Source of the DNA: Candidatus Iainarchaeum sp.
Lineage (GTDB): Archaea > Iainarchaeota > Iainarchaeia > Iainarchaeales > JAAZKV01
Direction: 5' to 3'
NCBI GenBank assembly: GCA_028702895.1
Contig: JAQVNZ010000003.1
Span: 1-44,494, forward strand
Length of the DNA: 44,494 nt
Shown here: piece after piece, positions 34,721 through 42,302 of the stretch
How the letters are laid out: every line of letters begins with the position of its first letter
How positions within the stretch are numbered: position 1 is the stretch's first letter
Translations under genes and position numbers: made by a program
The notes under the pieces: generated by a model
What the model was told of the DNA's origin: nothing
Seen by the model: the letters and a program-made list of their open reading frames with translations, nothing else
Database searches by the model: none

Positions 34721-36790
34721 TTAAATAATTTTTAATTGTTTTTTTAAATTTTCTGCAATAGTTTTTCCAAGGACACGTTCTATTTTTGGCAAATTATTTT
34801 TTACATCATTAATAGTTTTTATTTTATTATTAAACAATTTTCTCGCACGAACTCTTCCAATTCCTTTTAATTCAACTAATTGTAATAATTCTTCTCTAAT
34901 ACCATATTTTGCTCTCAAACCAATTTTTTTAGAAGATATAATATGCTGGTTTAATTCTAAAACTTTAGATAATTCTATTGTGGAATAAGATAGCCATTCA
35001 ATAATTCTGTTTTTTCCAAATAGGGTTCCAGGGGCCATTCCAAAATCTTCAAATAATTCTTGTTCTGAAAATTCATTAATCCACTTTTCTAATAATAGCG
35101 CAGAAAAAAAAGTATTTAATGAATCATTATCGAAAAATAAATCTTCTTTTTTAAATGGTAATTCATTAATTCTAGAATTAAATTCTTCTAAGATGTTTGA
35201 TTGAATTTTTTTAGGGACAGTTATTTTTGGATTAAATTCAAAACAATTTGCCCAAGTAAAAAGATAACTTAATTCACTAAAATTCTTTTTATTTTTTAAA
35301 GAATTAATTAATATAAATGCGCTTTTTGGGTCCAAAAATAAATCACTAACTCTTTTACCAATTTTAGTACAAGAAAAATAACTATTTTTTTTCTCTACAA
35401 AATTCATTTCAATTAATTCTTGAATAATATCAAAAATATTATCAAAAATTTCTAAAGCAGAATTATTTTGTTTAACAAATAAAGTTTTTTTAAAAAAATC
35501 CCAACAACTCTTATCATCAAAAATTTCGTTTGTTGCAATCAAACCAAGAACATGTGTTCTTAGAACAGATTCGCTACCTAATTTAGAACAAATTGGTTCA
35601 CTAATACCATTAATATATTTTTGAGCAAATAATTCTTTTTGATTTTCATTATTAGCAATAATAATACTTCTCCCTTCTAAAGAAAATTTGGGTCGCCCAC
35701 TTCTTCCTGCACATTGTTTGTATTCTCTAATCGGGATTAATTCCATTCCTCTTTGCCCATATCTATACATTGAAGGAATGATTACAAAATCTGCTGGAGT
35801 ATTTATTCCAGCGGATAAAGTAGTAGTTGAACAAATAACTTTTATTAATCCTTTTCTAAAATTAGTTTCAACAATTTCTTTTTGTTTTGAAAGTAATCCT
35901 GCGTGATGAAATGCAATACCATTTTTCAAACACTCTGCTAAATCGTGACATTGTTGTGTTGGTTGTTCTAAAACGTTTAATGCTATGTTGCTAATTTTGT
36001 TTAATTCAATTTTATTAATATTAAGATTTGATAATTCTTTAGAAATTTTTTTTGCTTGGCCTTCAGCTCGTTTTCTTGAATTTAAAAAAAATAAGAATTG
36101 TTTAGTTGAAATATTTTTTTCAACTAATTTTTCTAAATTAGTTTCTATTAATTCTTTATTATTATATTCTATTATATTATCTGAATAAATTCCTTCGATT
36201 AATTGTGTTGGACGAAAATCACTTTGTATTAGGTTAGCATCCATCCAATCAGATAATTCTTTTGCATTACTAATAGTAGCACTTAGCCCTAATACTATTA
36301 AATCTTTTTTTTGGTTTCGTAATTGGGTAATAGCAATTTCAAGTGTTGGTCCTCTGTCACTATCTAATTCATGTATTTCATCAATAATTAAACAACCAAC
36401 ATTTTCTAACCATTCTGCTTTGTGTCTAATTAAAGAAACTAATTTTTCGTAAGTGGTTAAGATAACATCAAATTTTTTTAAATAAGAACTATTAGAATCA
36501 ATGTCTCCTGTGGATAACGCGAATTTTATGTCTGGATATTTTTTTTTAAAATCAGTATAATGTTCGCTTGCAAGTGCTCTAAGTGGACAAGTATAAATTA
36601 CTTTTTGTTTTTTATTAAAAACATTTTCAAGCATAAATAATTCTGCGATAATCGTTTTTCCACTGGCGGTTGGTGAAGAAACAATTAAATTAGATTCAAA
36701 TCCTAATTCTAAACATTTTTTTTGAACTGGGTTAAATTCTTTAAATTTATTTTGTTCTAAAACAAATTCAGGAATTGTTTTATTATTCAT
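34721..36790 (-). CDS. hel308: Hel308-type DNA helicase
   Basis: A 689-residue superfamily 2 (Ski2-like) helicase that unwinds lagging-strand and recombination structures at stalled forks. RecA-like domain 1 has Walker A SPTASGKT (39-46) and DEIHELDSDRGPTLE, with motif III GLSATISNA. Domain 2 has FHHAGLLSKQKEIVE, CSTTTLSAGINTPA and QCAGRSGRP (motif VI). After a winged helix and the ratchet helices, a C-terminal helix-hairpin-helix (VELKGIGRVRARKLF) ends the protein, as in archaeal Hel308. The length is slightly below the usual 700-720. ATG 36790 is used, and upstream sequence shows no clear binding site. The 136-base spacer at 34584-34720 holds only AT-rich sequence. Confidence 0.95.
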   Translation of the reverse strand: MNNKTIPEFVLEQNKFKEFNPVQKKCLELGFESNLIVSSPTASGKTIIAELFMLENVFNKKQKVIYTCPLRALASEHYTDFKKKYPDIKFALSTGDIDSNSSYLKKFDVILTTYEKLVSLIRHKAEWLENVGCLIIDEIHELDSDRGPTLEIAITQLRNQKKDLIVLGLSATISNAKELSDWMDANLIQSDFRPTQLIEGIYSDNIIEYNNKELIETNLEKLVEKNISTKQFLFFLNSRKRAEGQAKKISKELSNLNINKIELNKISNIALNVLEQPTQQCHDLAECLKNGIAFHHAGLLSKQKEIVETNFRKGLIKVICSTTTLSAGINTPADFVIIPSMYRYGQRGMELIPIREYKQCAGRSGRPKFSLEGRSIIIANNENQKELFAQKYINGISEPICSKLGSESVLRTHVLGLIATNEIFDDKSCWDFFKKTLFVKQNNSALEIFDNIFDIIQELIEMNFVEKKNSYFSCTKIGKRVSDLFLDPKSAFILINSLKNKKNFSELSYLFTWANCFEFNPKITVPKKIQSNILEEFNSRINELPFKKEDLFFDNDSLNTFFSALLLEKWINEFSEQELFEDFGMAPGTLFGKNRIIEWLSYSTIELSKVLELNQHIISSKKIGLRAKYGIREELLQLVELKGIGRVRARKLFNNKIKTINDVKNNLPKIERVLGKTIAENLKKQLKII

Positions 36791-37033
36791 ACAAAAAATT
36801 TGTTGAAAGAGTATAAATTATTTTGCTATGCTTAATACCAAGCAATTTTTTTAAATTTAATTTTTTTTATTTTTGTTTGTTTTTCTGGTTCGTTTTTTTA
36901 ATTTGCTTTAATAGGATTTAACTATTAAATTATGACTATTTGTTAAGTGCTTTAAAATGTGAATGTAAATCGGATTATGAAAAACAAGGCGATTTTTGGG
37001 TTAGTAAAAATTAGTTTTTTTTATTATAAATAA

Positions 37034-37663
37034 TTATTTAAAAAAAGTTAGATATATTAACATTGTTATGAAAATAAAAAATATTAGTGTTGTTACAATA
37101 ATTATTATTCCTCCAACAACTGCTAACATATCACTATCTTCTAAATATTCCTTAGTAGTTGGTTTTTCTGGAGTGGAAGTATAATTTTGGGTTACAAAAT
37201 TTGAACCGATTGTTAAGTCATCTTCAAAGGCTTCTTCTTTAAATATTGGAGTAATTTTTTCTGTTATGGGTTCTTTTATTATTTTTTCCATTTGGTCATC
37301 ATTTTTTTTAAATAACTCTAACTCTTTTTTAATTTTTGCAGATAGGGTGGGCTTATCTTTTAAATCAGATCCTTTTAAAAAAATAATTTTTAATTTTTTA
37401 TTCGAAAAATTATGTTTTTCTTCATCTGAAATAATAATTTCGTTTTTATTAAAATGATCTGCTCCTTCATAAAAACTAATATACACGTTTGGTTCAATTA
37501 TTAATAAATCAGCATTCCAAAAATTATGTTTTTTCTCAATAGGGTTGCTAAAGGATGTTGAATAATCATAATTCATGTTTTTTAAAACAGATTCAATAAT
37601 ATTTTTTTCTTTAATAGGTTTTTTAATAATTGCTTCTTTTTGTTTTTTATTTGTACTAACCAT
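37034..37663 (-). CDS. C-terminally membrane-anchored protein with possible nuclease-like fold
   Basis: A 209-residue protein. Residues about 15-110 are alpha/beta. The order is a helix (IIESVLKNMNYDY), an ADLLIIEPNVYISFYEG beta pair, a loop with DEEKHNFSNKKLKIIFLKGSDL, and a helix with repeated Lys/Glu. This is the order of elements in Vsr/DUF559-type PD-(D/E)XK nucleases (D, then I-x-F-Y-E/D-G, then D-x-x-K-x-x-x-L-x-x-x-x-I). The usual E-x-D/K catalytic pattern is incomplete. After a Pro/Thr-rich linker a single helix (about 180-203) anchors the C-terminus. The fold resemblance is speculation. Start ATG 37663. It lies between hel308 and a nucleotidyltransferase, without operon overlap. Confidence 0.6.
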   Translation of the reverse strand: MVSTNKKQKEAIIKKPIKEKNIIESVLKNMNYDYSTSFSNPIEKKHNFWNADLLIIEPNVYISFYEGADHFNKNEIIISDEEKHNFSNKKLKIIFLKGSDLKDKPTLSAKIKKELELFKKNDDQMEKIIKEPITEKITPIFKEEAFEDDLTIGSNFVTQNYTSTPEKPTTKEYLEDSDMLAVVGGIIIIVTTLIFFIFITMLIYLTFFK

Positions 37664-37741
37664 ACTATATAATATTGATTTTATATTTAAATACTTTACT
37701 TAAAAAAAAGTTTTTTAAAAATACTTTTCTTAAAAACAGTT

Positions 37742-38569
37742 TCAACTTATTTTTGAAAAATTAATTTTTTTTATAGAATCTCTAATTATTTCCTCGTCTT
37801 CTGGATTAGTTACTCCAAACCATTGAGCAGTAGTTGGAATTAATTTAACGCGTATTTTATTTTCTTTAATTAAATTAGATATTTCAACCGGTAAAAGACA
37901 TTCTTTTTTTCGATCTGTGAAATTATTTTTTTTAAAATTTAAAAGTTTTTCTTCTAATAAAGAAATAACCTTTTTGTTAAAACCAAAAAGATTCATGCTA
38001 ACTAATGATTGAGTATTCAAATTTTTTTCTGATAAATCATTTTTCTCTATATCAAAAATTTCATTTATGTTTGTTACAAAATTATTGGAATTAATTTCAA
38101 AAAGGCCTCGATTAGTTTTTCCTGTATCTGGAATAACTTTTCCTAATTCATATCCAATTGCAACACCCTCGTTAAAAGAGCAATCTTTAATAAAATCAAT
38201 TGCTTGTTTAAATGCAATCTCACCATATAAATCATCACCATTACAAACAACAAAATTATCTTTTATAAATTTTTTAGCACAAACTAATGCATCAGTAGTA
38301 CCCCAAGGTCTATCTCTATCTTTAATATCAAATTCTTGTAACGCATAATCAATGGGTATATTTTCAAAAGAATTGCCAAATTTTTCTTTAAACGGGATTT
38401 GAGTTTTACTTCCAACAACAAAAATAATTTTATTAAACCCTGCATTAATCGCGTGGTGCATTGATAATTCTATTAAAGTTTCGTTTTTCGGACCGACTAT
38501 TGCGAATTGTTTTATTTTTCCTCCAAAGCGAGAGGAAAGACCTGCAACCAAATAAATTATTGTACTCAT
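37742..38569 (-). CDS. Sugar-phosphate or cofactor nucleotidyltransferase
   Basis: A 275-residue enzyme of the NTP_transferase (GT-A like) family. The N-terminal loop LVAGLSSRFGGKIKQ (about 7-21) is the nucleotide-binding L-A-A-G-x-x-x-R-x-G-x-x-K signature. VVCNGDDLYGE (about 108-118) carries the metal-binding Asp. RPWGTTDALVCAKKFI is the usual substrate block before it. The family couples a nucleoside triphosphate to a sugar 1-phosphate or related compound; which one is not clear from sequence. The start is ATG 38569; the open frame reaches TTG 38575 with no better signal. A micro-operon ends 114 bases upstream on the same strand and could be transcribed into it. Confidence 0.85.
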   Translation of the reverse strand: MSTIIYLVAGLSSRFGGKIKQFAIVGPKNETLIELSMHHAINAGFNKIIFVVGSKTQIPFKEKFGNSFENIPIDYALQEFDIKDRDRPWGTTDALVCAKKFIKDNFVVCNGDDLYGEIAFKQAIDFIKDCSFNEGVAIGYELGKVIPDTGKTNRGLFEINSNNFVTNINEIFDIEKNDLSEKNLNTQSLVSMNLFGFNKKVISLLEEKLLNFKKNNFTDRKKECLLPVEISNLIKENKIRVKLIPTTAQWFGVTNPEDEEIIRDSIKKINFSKIS

Positions 38570-38682
38570 AGCCAAAAAAGTAATTAGTTGGAATGCTTAA
38601 ATATGTTTTGATTAAATTTTTTTTTGTGAAAAAATTATTATTCAAAAAATTATTTTTTTTCAATTTATGTTATGTGATGGGT

Positions 38683-38817
38683 TTAATTTATGTCTTGTAA
38701 ATATCTATTCAATAAAACTGACATGCTGTATTCGCTATCATCATCATAAATTCTTTTAGCAATTCCTTTTAATTTTTCAAAATTTTTTAAATCTAAATTA
38801 ATTTTAAACATTGGCAT
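38683..38817 (-). CDS. Micro-operon gene 4: ribbon-helix-helix-like 44-residue protein
   Basis: A 44-residue protein from ATG 38817 with an excellent Shine-Dalgarno (AAGGAGAT, complement of 38826-38833), seven to eight bases ahead. The first ten residues suit a beta strand (MPMFKINLDL), then a helix (KNFEKLKGIAKRIYDDD), a turn at the DDDSEY position and a second helix (SMSVLLNRYLQDI). Strand-helix-helix in about 45 residues is the ribbon-helix-helix (CopG/Arc) pattern of small DNA-binding repressors and antitoxins. The assignment is by secondary-structure order only. It is the last of four tightly packed genes. An inverted repeat overlapping the operon's TATA box would be a fitting target. 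Confidence 0.55.
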   Translation of the reverse strand: MPMFKINLDLKNFEKLKGIAKRIYDDDSEYSMSVLLNRYLQDIN

Positions 38818-38883
38818 AATATAACATCTCCTTAACTTAATTTTATTATTTTATAATCTACTTTATTTTTTTGTAATAATTTT

Positions 38884-39099
38884 TTATTCTTTTATGAAAA
38901 CAAATTCAAACGCTTTTTGTAATGCGAGTATTGCTTTTGGCAAATCATTATCTCTTAGAGAATTTGTTTTTTTCCAATCTTCTCCCACTTTATAATTTCT
39001 CTCCATTGTAGTTGTGAAAAAATCATTTCCTTCTTTACTAGTATTTTTCCAAACAGCTACTTCTATTCCACCTATTTTTATTTTTTTTATTGGTTCCAT
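38884..39099 (-). CDS. Micro-operon gene 3: 71-residue conserved-looking protein
   Basis: A 71-residue protein starting at ATG 39099 with a perfect AGGAGG (complement of 39108-39113) eight bases upstream. The site overlaps the TAG stop of gene 2, so the pair is coupled. The sequence has a beta-rich first half (IKIGGIEVAVWKNTSKEG, then FFTTTMERNYK) and a helix at the end (LPKAILALQKAFEFVFI). This resembles small proteins found in bacterial, phage and archaeal genomes that read roughly I-x-x-G-x-V-x-A-x-V-W...F-x-T-V-x-L-x-R-S/Y, followed by N-D-L-P-K-A. A PC4/Whirly-like single-strand DNA-binding role has been suspected for such proteins, but I cannot confirm it. Confidence 0.7.
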   Translation of the reverse strand: MEPIKKIKIGGIEVAVWKNTSKEGNDFFTTTMERNYKVGEDWKKTNSLRDNDLPKAILALQKAFEFVFIKE

Positions 39100-39111
39100 T
39101 TATTATTCCTC

Positions 39112-39243
39112 CTAATATGCATTATTATCAATACAATTGTATTGTACAAAAACTTGTAATTTTTCCAAAAAACCTAGTTCATCGATACTTCTAAAAACTA
39201 TTTTTTGAGAACTATTTTTTTCGATTAATTTTTGAGAATTCAC
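39112..39243 (-). CDS. Micro-operon gene 2: 43-residue protein, GTG start
   Basis: A 43-residue frame from GTG 39243. TAGGTGG, four bases before it, overlaps the end of gene 1, whose TAA stop is one base away. It begins MNSQKLIEKN and contains a strand-helix unit (KIVFRSIDELGFLEKLQVFV) and one Cys near the end. The stop TAG runs into the AGGAGG site of gene 3. The close packing on both sides argues that it is translated, although the frame is short. No family is recognised. Confidence 0.5.
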   Translation of the reverse strand: MNSQKLIEKNSSQKIVFRSIDELGFLEKLQVFVQYNCIDNNAY

Positions 39244-39244
39244 T

Positions 39245-39319
39245 TTACCACCTAACATATGAAAAATCTATTTTTCTTGGGCTTCCTTCTAAAAATCTTA
39301 AAATTCTTCTTTCAACCAT
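39245..39319 (-). CDS. Micro-operon gene 1: 24-residue basic peptide
   Basis: A 24-residue frame from ATG 39319 with AAGGAGATG (complement of 39327-39335) seven bases ahead, the same leader as gene 4. The peptide is basic (MVERRILRFLEGSPRK, then an aromatic YVRW end), net charge about +4. It may be a leader peptide whose translation opens the following GTG start, or a functional micro-protein. It is the first gene after the operator-like promoter. It is too short for homology judgement by eye. Confidence 0.45.
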   Translation of the reverse strand: MVERRILRFLEGSPRKIDFSYVRW

Positions 39320-39351
39320 ATTATTTCATCTCCTTATTTTTTTGATTTTAA

Positions 39352-39374
39352 GGAAGGTTCAAAAAGAACCTACC
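39352..39374 (-). promoter_or_regulatory. Hairpin in the leader of the micro-operon
   Basis: On the transcribed strand GGTAGGTTC pairs with GAACCTTCC around a loop of five T. That is eight of nine pairs, with one T-T mismatch. It falls between the predicted start of transcription and the first Shine-Dalgarno site (39327-39335). No T tract follows, so it is more likely a leader structure or a protein-binding site than a terminator. Confidence 0.4.
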
Positions 39375-39387
39375 AATCAAACTGAAC

Positions 39388-39418
39388 AATTGTTTATTTT
39401 TTTTATATATAAACAATT
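39388..39418 (-). promoter_or_regulatory. Operator-like inverted repeat around the micro-operon TATA box
   Basis: AATTGTTTAT (39388-39397) and ATAAACAATT (39409-39418) form a perfect 10-base inverted repeat with an 11-base spacer. Read on the minus strand, the repeat contains TTTATATATAAA, a good archaeal TATA box, about 90 bases before gene 1. A repressor binding here would cover the box. No T tract follows the repeat on the minus strand, which argues against a terminator for the pilin-GLUG gene upstream. Confidence 0.5.
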
Positions 39419-39478
39419 TTGAAGGTCAATGCCGGAGAACAAATTTTAATAAATTATTTTTTTTTAAAATTAGTTTTT

Positions 39479-41038
39479 TTATTTTAATTGAGGATAATTG
39501 CCTGGTATTTTTTTCCAAGTGTTTTCAAAATCCCAATTGTTATTTGGGTCAGTATTGTTTTGCATTGGGACATTATAATCTTTAGATAGTTCTGTTTTGG
39601 GTAAGAATGCATTTGGTTCTAAAACAGCACCGTTTTTTTCATTACAGCCGGTGCAAATTTCATCGCCACAACATTCGTTTTGATTAGTTGTGTTAACATC
39701 CCAATAACAATTAAACATATTTGAATTATTGTTTGCTTCGCCGATTAATCCACCAACATTGGTTGTGCCCGTAACTTTTCCTGCAGAGTAAGAATTTTTA
39801 ATTATTCCTAATAAAGTATGGGGTACTTCGTAGATTCCTGATGAACTCCCGATTAATCCTCCGGTATAGTCGGTGCCAATAATTTCTCCGGTAGTATATG
39901 TGTTTGTGATATTTGAATACAATGACCAACCGATTAATCCGCCAGTAGTATTATTCCCGGTAACTTTTCCTGTGCTATAAGCATCCGTTACTGTTGAGTC
40001 GTATGTGTATCCAATTAACCCTCCCACAATGTAATCTCCATTAATGTCCCCTGATGTGTGTGCTCTTATAATATTAGATTCATAGGCAAAACCAATTAAT
40101 CCTCCAACGTGATCTGTTCCGTTAATGGTTCCTGTCGTGTGCACATTTTTGATTGTTGATTGGTAGGTGTATCCAATTATGCCGCCGATATATTCTAAGC
40201 CGGTTATGTTAGTATCTATTATTTTTAAGTTAGAGATATTCGCCATGCTCGCATATCCTATAAATCCAACATCTGTTCCGCTTGGCCTGTTAATATATAA
40301 ATTTTTAATTATTTTTTCGTTCCCATTAAACTGTCCATTAAACGTGTATGTAAAATCATTTTCTTCGTTGTCACATTCATTATTTGGTCCGCAACTTCCT
40401 AAAGGTTCCCATCCTAATCTGTCATTCCAATTAATTGTTTCACTTGCATCAATATCTTTCATTAAAATATAATTACGGTCTAATTGTTCTCTTATTTTAT
40501 TTAAATCTTGTAAAGAACAAATTTGAATTATATCATTTTTTGTGTTAAAACAATTTTTTGGTAGTATTGGTTCTTTTGTTGGTTCTGAGTTTTCTTCACA
40601 TTGCACTATTATTTTTTGAGTAATTTTTTTAATTAAATCATGTTTTGTTTTATAGGTTATTTCAAATTCACAAGTTCTCGTTTTTTGAGTAGGTTCACAT
40701 TTACAAGTATTGGTTAACTGAATTAATTCATTATTGCCTGGGCTTATCAGATTATTATATTCGTTGTCCTTATCTTCGATTGTTATTTTTGTTAGAGTAA
40801 ATGTTTCGCTAATATTGTTTTTAAAATTTAATAATCCGGTATCGTTTGTCGTGTTTGTTATTGCGCCTATTATACTTATTCCTCCGGTTCCGATTTGTCC
40901 TTTTAGTTGTTCGTTTGTTTGAGTGATTTGTTGTGTGTCAAAAAGGTTTGTTGAGATTCCTACTACAATTAATCCAATGACAATGACTATTGCCATGCCA
41001 ATAAGATATTCTATAGTTCCTTGGGCAGTTTGGGTCAT
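39479..41038 (-). CDS. Pilin-like surface protein with GLUG repeats (paralogue 2)
   Basis: A 519-residue paralogue of the protein at 20631-22142. A class III-type signal (QGTIEYL at 6-12, then about 18 hydrophobic residues) is followed by the same GISTN...QQLKGQIGTGGISI module, a Cys pair region (CKCEPTQKTRTC), and then GLUG repeats from about 260 (IGGIIGYTYQS, VGGLIGFAYES, VGGLIGYTYDS, TGGLIGWSLYS, TGGLIGSSSG, VGGLIGEANN). The repeats are more numerous and more regular than in paralogue 1. A Cys cluster (CCGDEICTGC) near 470 is unique to this copy. The end NWDFENTWKKIPGNYPQL matches the other copy. It is probably exported and processed by the pilin pathway. Confidence 0.85.
   Translation of the reverse strand: MTQTAQGTIEYLIGMAIVIVIGLIVVGISTNLFDTQQITQTNEQLKGQIGTGGISIIGAITNTTNDTGLLNFKNNISETFTLTKITIEDKDNEYNNLISPGNNELIQLTNTCKCEPTQKTRTCEFEITYKTKHDLIKKITQKIIVQCEENSEPTKEPILPKNCFNTKNDIIQICSLQDLNKIREQLDRNYILMKDIDASETINWNDRLGWEPLGSCGPNNECDNEENDFTYTFNGQFNGNEKIIKNLYINRPSGTDVGFIGYASMANISNLKIIDTNITGLEYIGGIIGYTYQSTIKNVHTTGTINGTDHVGGLIGFAYESNIIRAHTSGDINGDYIVGGLIGYTYDSTVTDAYSTGKVTGNNTTGGLIGWSLYSNITNTYTTGEIIGTDYTGGLIGSSSGIYEVPHTLLGIIKNSYSAGKVTGTTNVGGLIGEANNNSNMFNCYWDVNTTNQNECCGDEICTGCNEKNGAVLEPNAFLPKTELSKDYNVPMQNNTDPNNNWDFENTWKKIPGNYPQLK
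40878..40998 (-). repeat. Shared 5' cassette, copy 2
   Basis: Partner of 21979-22095. The two stretches differ by scattered single bases, and one gene reads QQITQTTQQLKG where the other reads QQITQTNEQLKG. Such DNA-level similarity inside otherwise diverged genes suggests recent gene conversion or reuse of an export cassette. Confidence 0.7.
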
Positions 41039-41128
41039 TTTATCATTATACTAACATGACTTGAATTTATTAATTTTGTTATAGGTTGTTTAAAGTTTAT
41101 TTTTAATAAAAGTAGTTTTATTTTAGAA

Positions 41129-41776
41129 TCATTCTCTAGCCCATTTGTGCATTTCTTTTAAAGATTTTTCTAAAATTTCAATTTTAACAATTTTTTTTTC
41201 TAACTCTTCAACTTGTTTATTACTAGTTTTCATCCTAAAATCTTTTAATTCATCAGCATACTTGGCAACCTTTTTATCTTTCTTATATACAATACTTTCT
41301 CTAACAGTTTCAGCTAATTGCTTTCTATACTCTAAATCATTAACAAACATTTTTACCATTGGCTTCCATTTAGCATCGCTAACTAGATTAATTGGTAATT
41401 TTACTTGTTCTGAGTCTTTTCTATAATCAGGATCAATAATCATTTTTGCTTGATGCTTCCAATATAATGGTTCTTTTAATTTTTTTATTTGATTATTTTT
41501 ATCATAATTTTCTGCTTGTGAAAATTTTTTTTTCCAAGAAGAAAGATTTTTTTCAAACAAATTACGCTTCGCTTTTAATTCATTCGTTTTTTTAGAAATA
41601 ACAAAAATGGTGGGATAAACTAATTTTGGCCAAGAAATATCTGTTTTGTAAGCTCTAATTACACCGTGTGATTCAAAATAAATTTCTAAAGCTTCTAATC
41701 TTTCCTTATCTTTTGCTTTTGGAAATTTTTTTTTAAAAGAATTAATATTTGAAAACATATTCGTTTCTTTATTCAT
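41129..41776 (-). CDS. Uncharacterised Lys-rich helical protein
   Basis: A 215-residue soluble protein, taken from ATG 41776 (MNKETNMF; ATG 41758 is the alternative). The longer open frame to 41890 would run into the NAC gene on the other strand and is rejected. It is very basic and mostly helical, with a coiled coil at the end (about 175-212, NKQVEELEKKIVKIEILEKSL). Trp-containing segments (ISWPKLVYPTIF, EPLYWKHQAKMIIDPDYRK) give it some globular character. No signal peptide, membrane helix or known domain. It is divergent from the NAC gene with a 63-base spacer, so they may share a control region. RNA or ribosome binding is possible on charge alone but is not shown. Confidence 0.65.
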   Translation of the reverse strand: MNKETNMFSNINSFKKKFPKAKDKERLEALEIYFESHGVIRAYKTDISWPKLVYPTIFVISKKTNELKAKRNLFEKNLSSWKKKFSQAENYDKNNQIKKLKEPLYWKHQAKMIIDPDYRKDSEQVKLPINLVSDAKWKPMVKMFVNDLEYRKQLAETVRESIVYKKDKKVAKYADELKDFRMKTSNKQVEELEKKIVKIEILEKSLKEMHKWARE

Positions 41777-41839
41777 GAAATAGTAAAGTAGTGGGGGCTT
41801 AAAAACATTATTATTAACATTTTTGTTAGGAGTGATATT

Positions 41840-42169
41840 ATGTTTCCAGGTGGAATGAATCCAAGAAATATGGGTAGAATGATGAAACAACTAGGCATTA
41901 AAAATGATGAATTAGATGCTAAAAAAGTTGAAATATTATTAGAAGATGGGACTAAACTTTTATTTGATAAACCATCTGTACAATTAATGGAAATGCAAGG
42001 CCAAAAAACGTATACTATTATTGGTAATCCGGTTTTAGAAAAAGGAATTCCAATGGAAGATATAAGATTAGTTTCAGAACAAGCAAGCGTATCAGAAGAA
42101 GAAGCAAAAAAAGCTTTGGAAGAAAATAATGGTGATATTGCAGAAGCAATTTCTAAATTAAAAGAATAA
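41840..42169 (+). CDS. nac: Nascent polypeptide-associated complex protein (archaeal NAC)
   Basis: A 109-residue NAC protein that binds near the ribosomal exit tunnel and shields new chains. The N-terminal MFPGGMNPRNMGRMMKQLGI is the typical archaeal start. The NAC domain (about 20-75) holds VEILLEDGTKLLFDKPSVQLMEMQGQKTY-type strands, and a C-terminal UBA domain follows (about 70-108, ASVSEEEAKKALEENNGDIAEAISKLKE). Archaeal NAC forms a homodimer. ATG 41840 follows AGGAGTGAT, a very strong site that suits a highly expressed gene. A TTAAAAAC stretch (about 41799-41806) is a likely TATA box. Confidence 0.96.
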   Translation: MFPGGMNPRNMGRMMKQLGIKNDELDAKKVEILLEDGTKLLFDKPSVQLMEMQGQKTYTIIGNPVLEKGIPMEDIRLVSEQASVSEEEAKKALEENNGDIAEAISKLKE

Positions 42170-42224
42170 TTTTTTTAAAAAATATTTTTTAATCTTACCA
42201 AAATATTTGGGTTAAAGAATATTT

Positions 42225-42300
42225 TTTTAAATTATTTTTTTTATAATTAGGTTTAATTTCTTTTTTATAATTGGTCTTGGTTTTTTTTTATAATTAATTT
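42225..42300 (+). repeat. Tandem T-tract repeat, (T6-9)ATAATT, after NAC
   Basis: Three copies of a T run followed by ATAATTAG, ATAATTGG and ATAATTAA lie at about 42235-42250, 42261-42274 and 42281-42297. The same unit occurs after dnaK. On the plus strand these are oligo-T signals expected to stop transcription of the NAC gene. The convergent gene on the minus strand ends at 42303. Confidence 0.5.
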
Positions 42301-42302
42301 TT

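Noticed and set aside
38445..38663. 72-codon minus-strand frame across the start of the nucleotidyltransferase
   Set aside because: It overlaps the conserved nucleotide-binding loop region in another frame, is rich in Asn and Lys, and has no SD.
39352..39374. GGTTCAAAAAGAACC as a tRNA T-arm
   Set aside because: No acceptor, D or anticodon arms can be built around it, and the 5-base loop does not suit a T-loop. It is treated as a leader hairpin.
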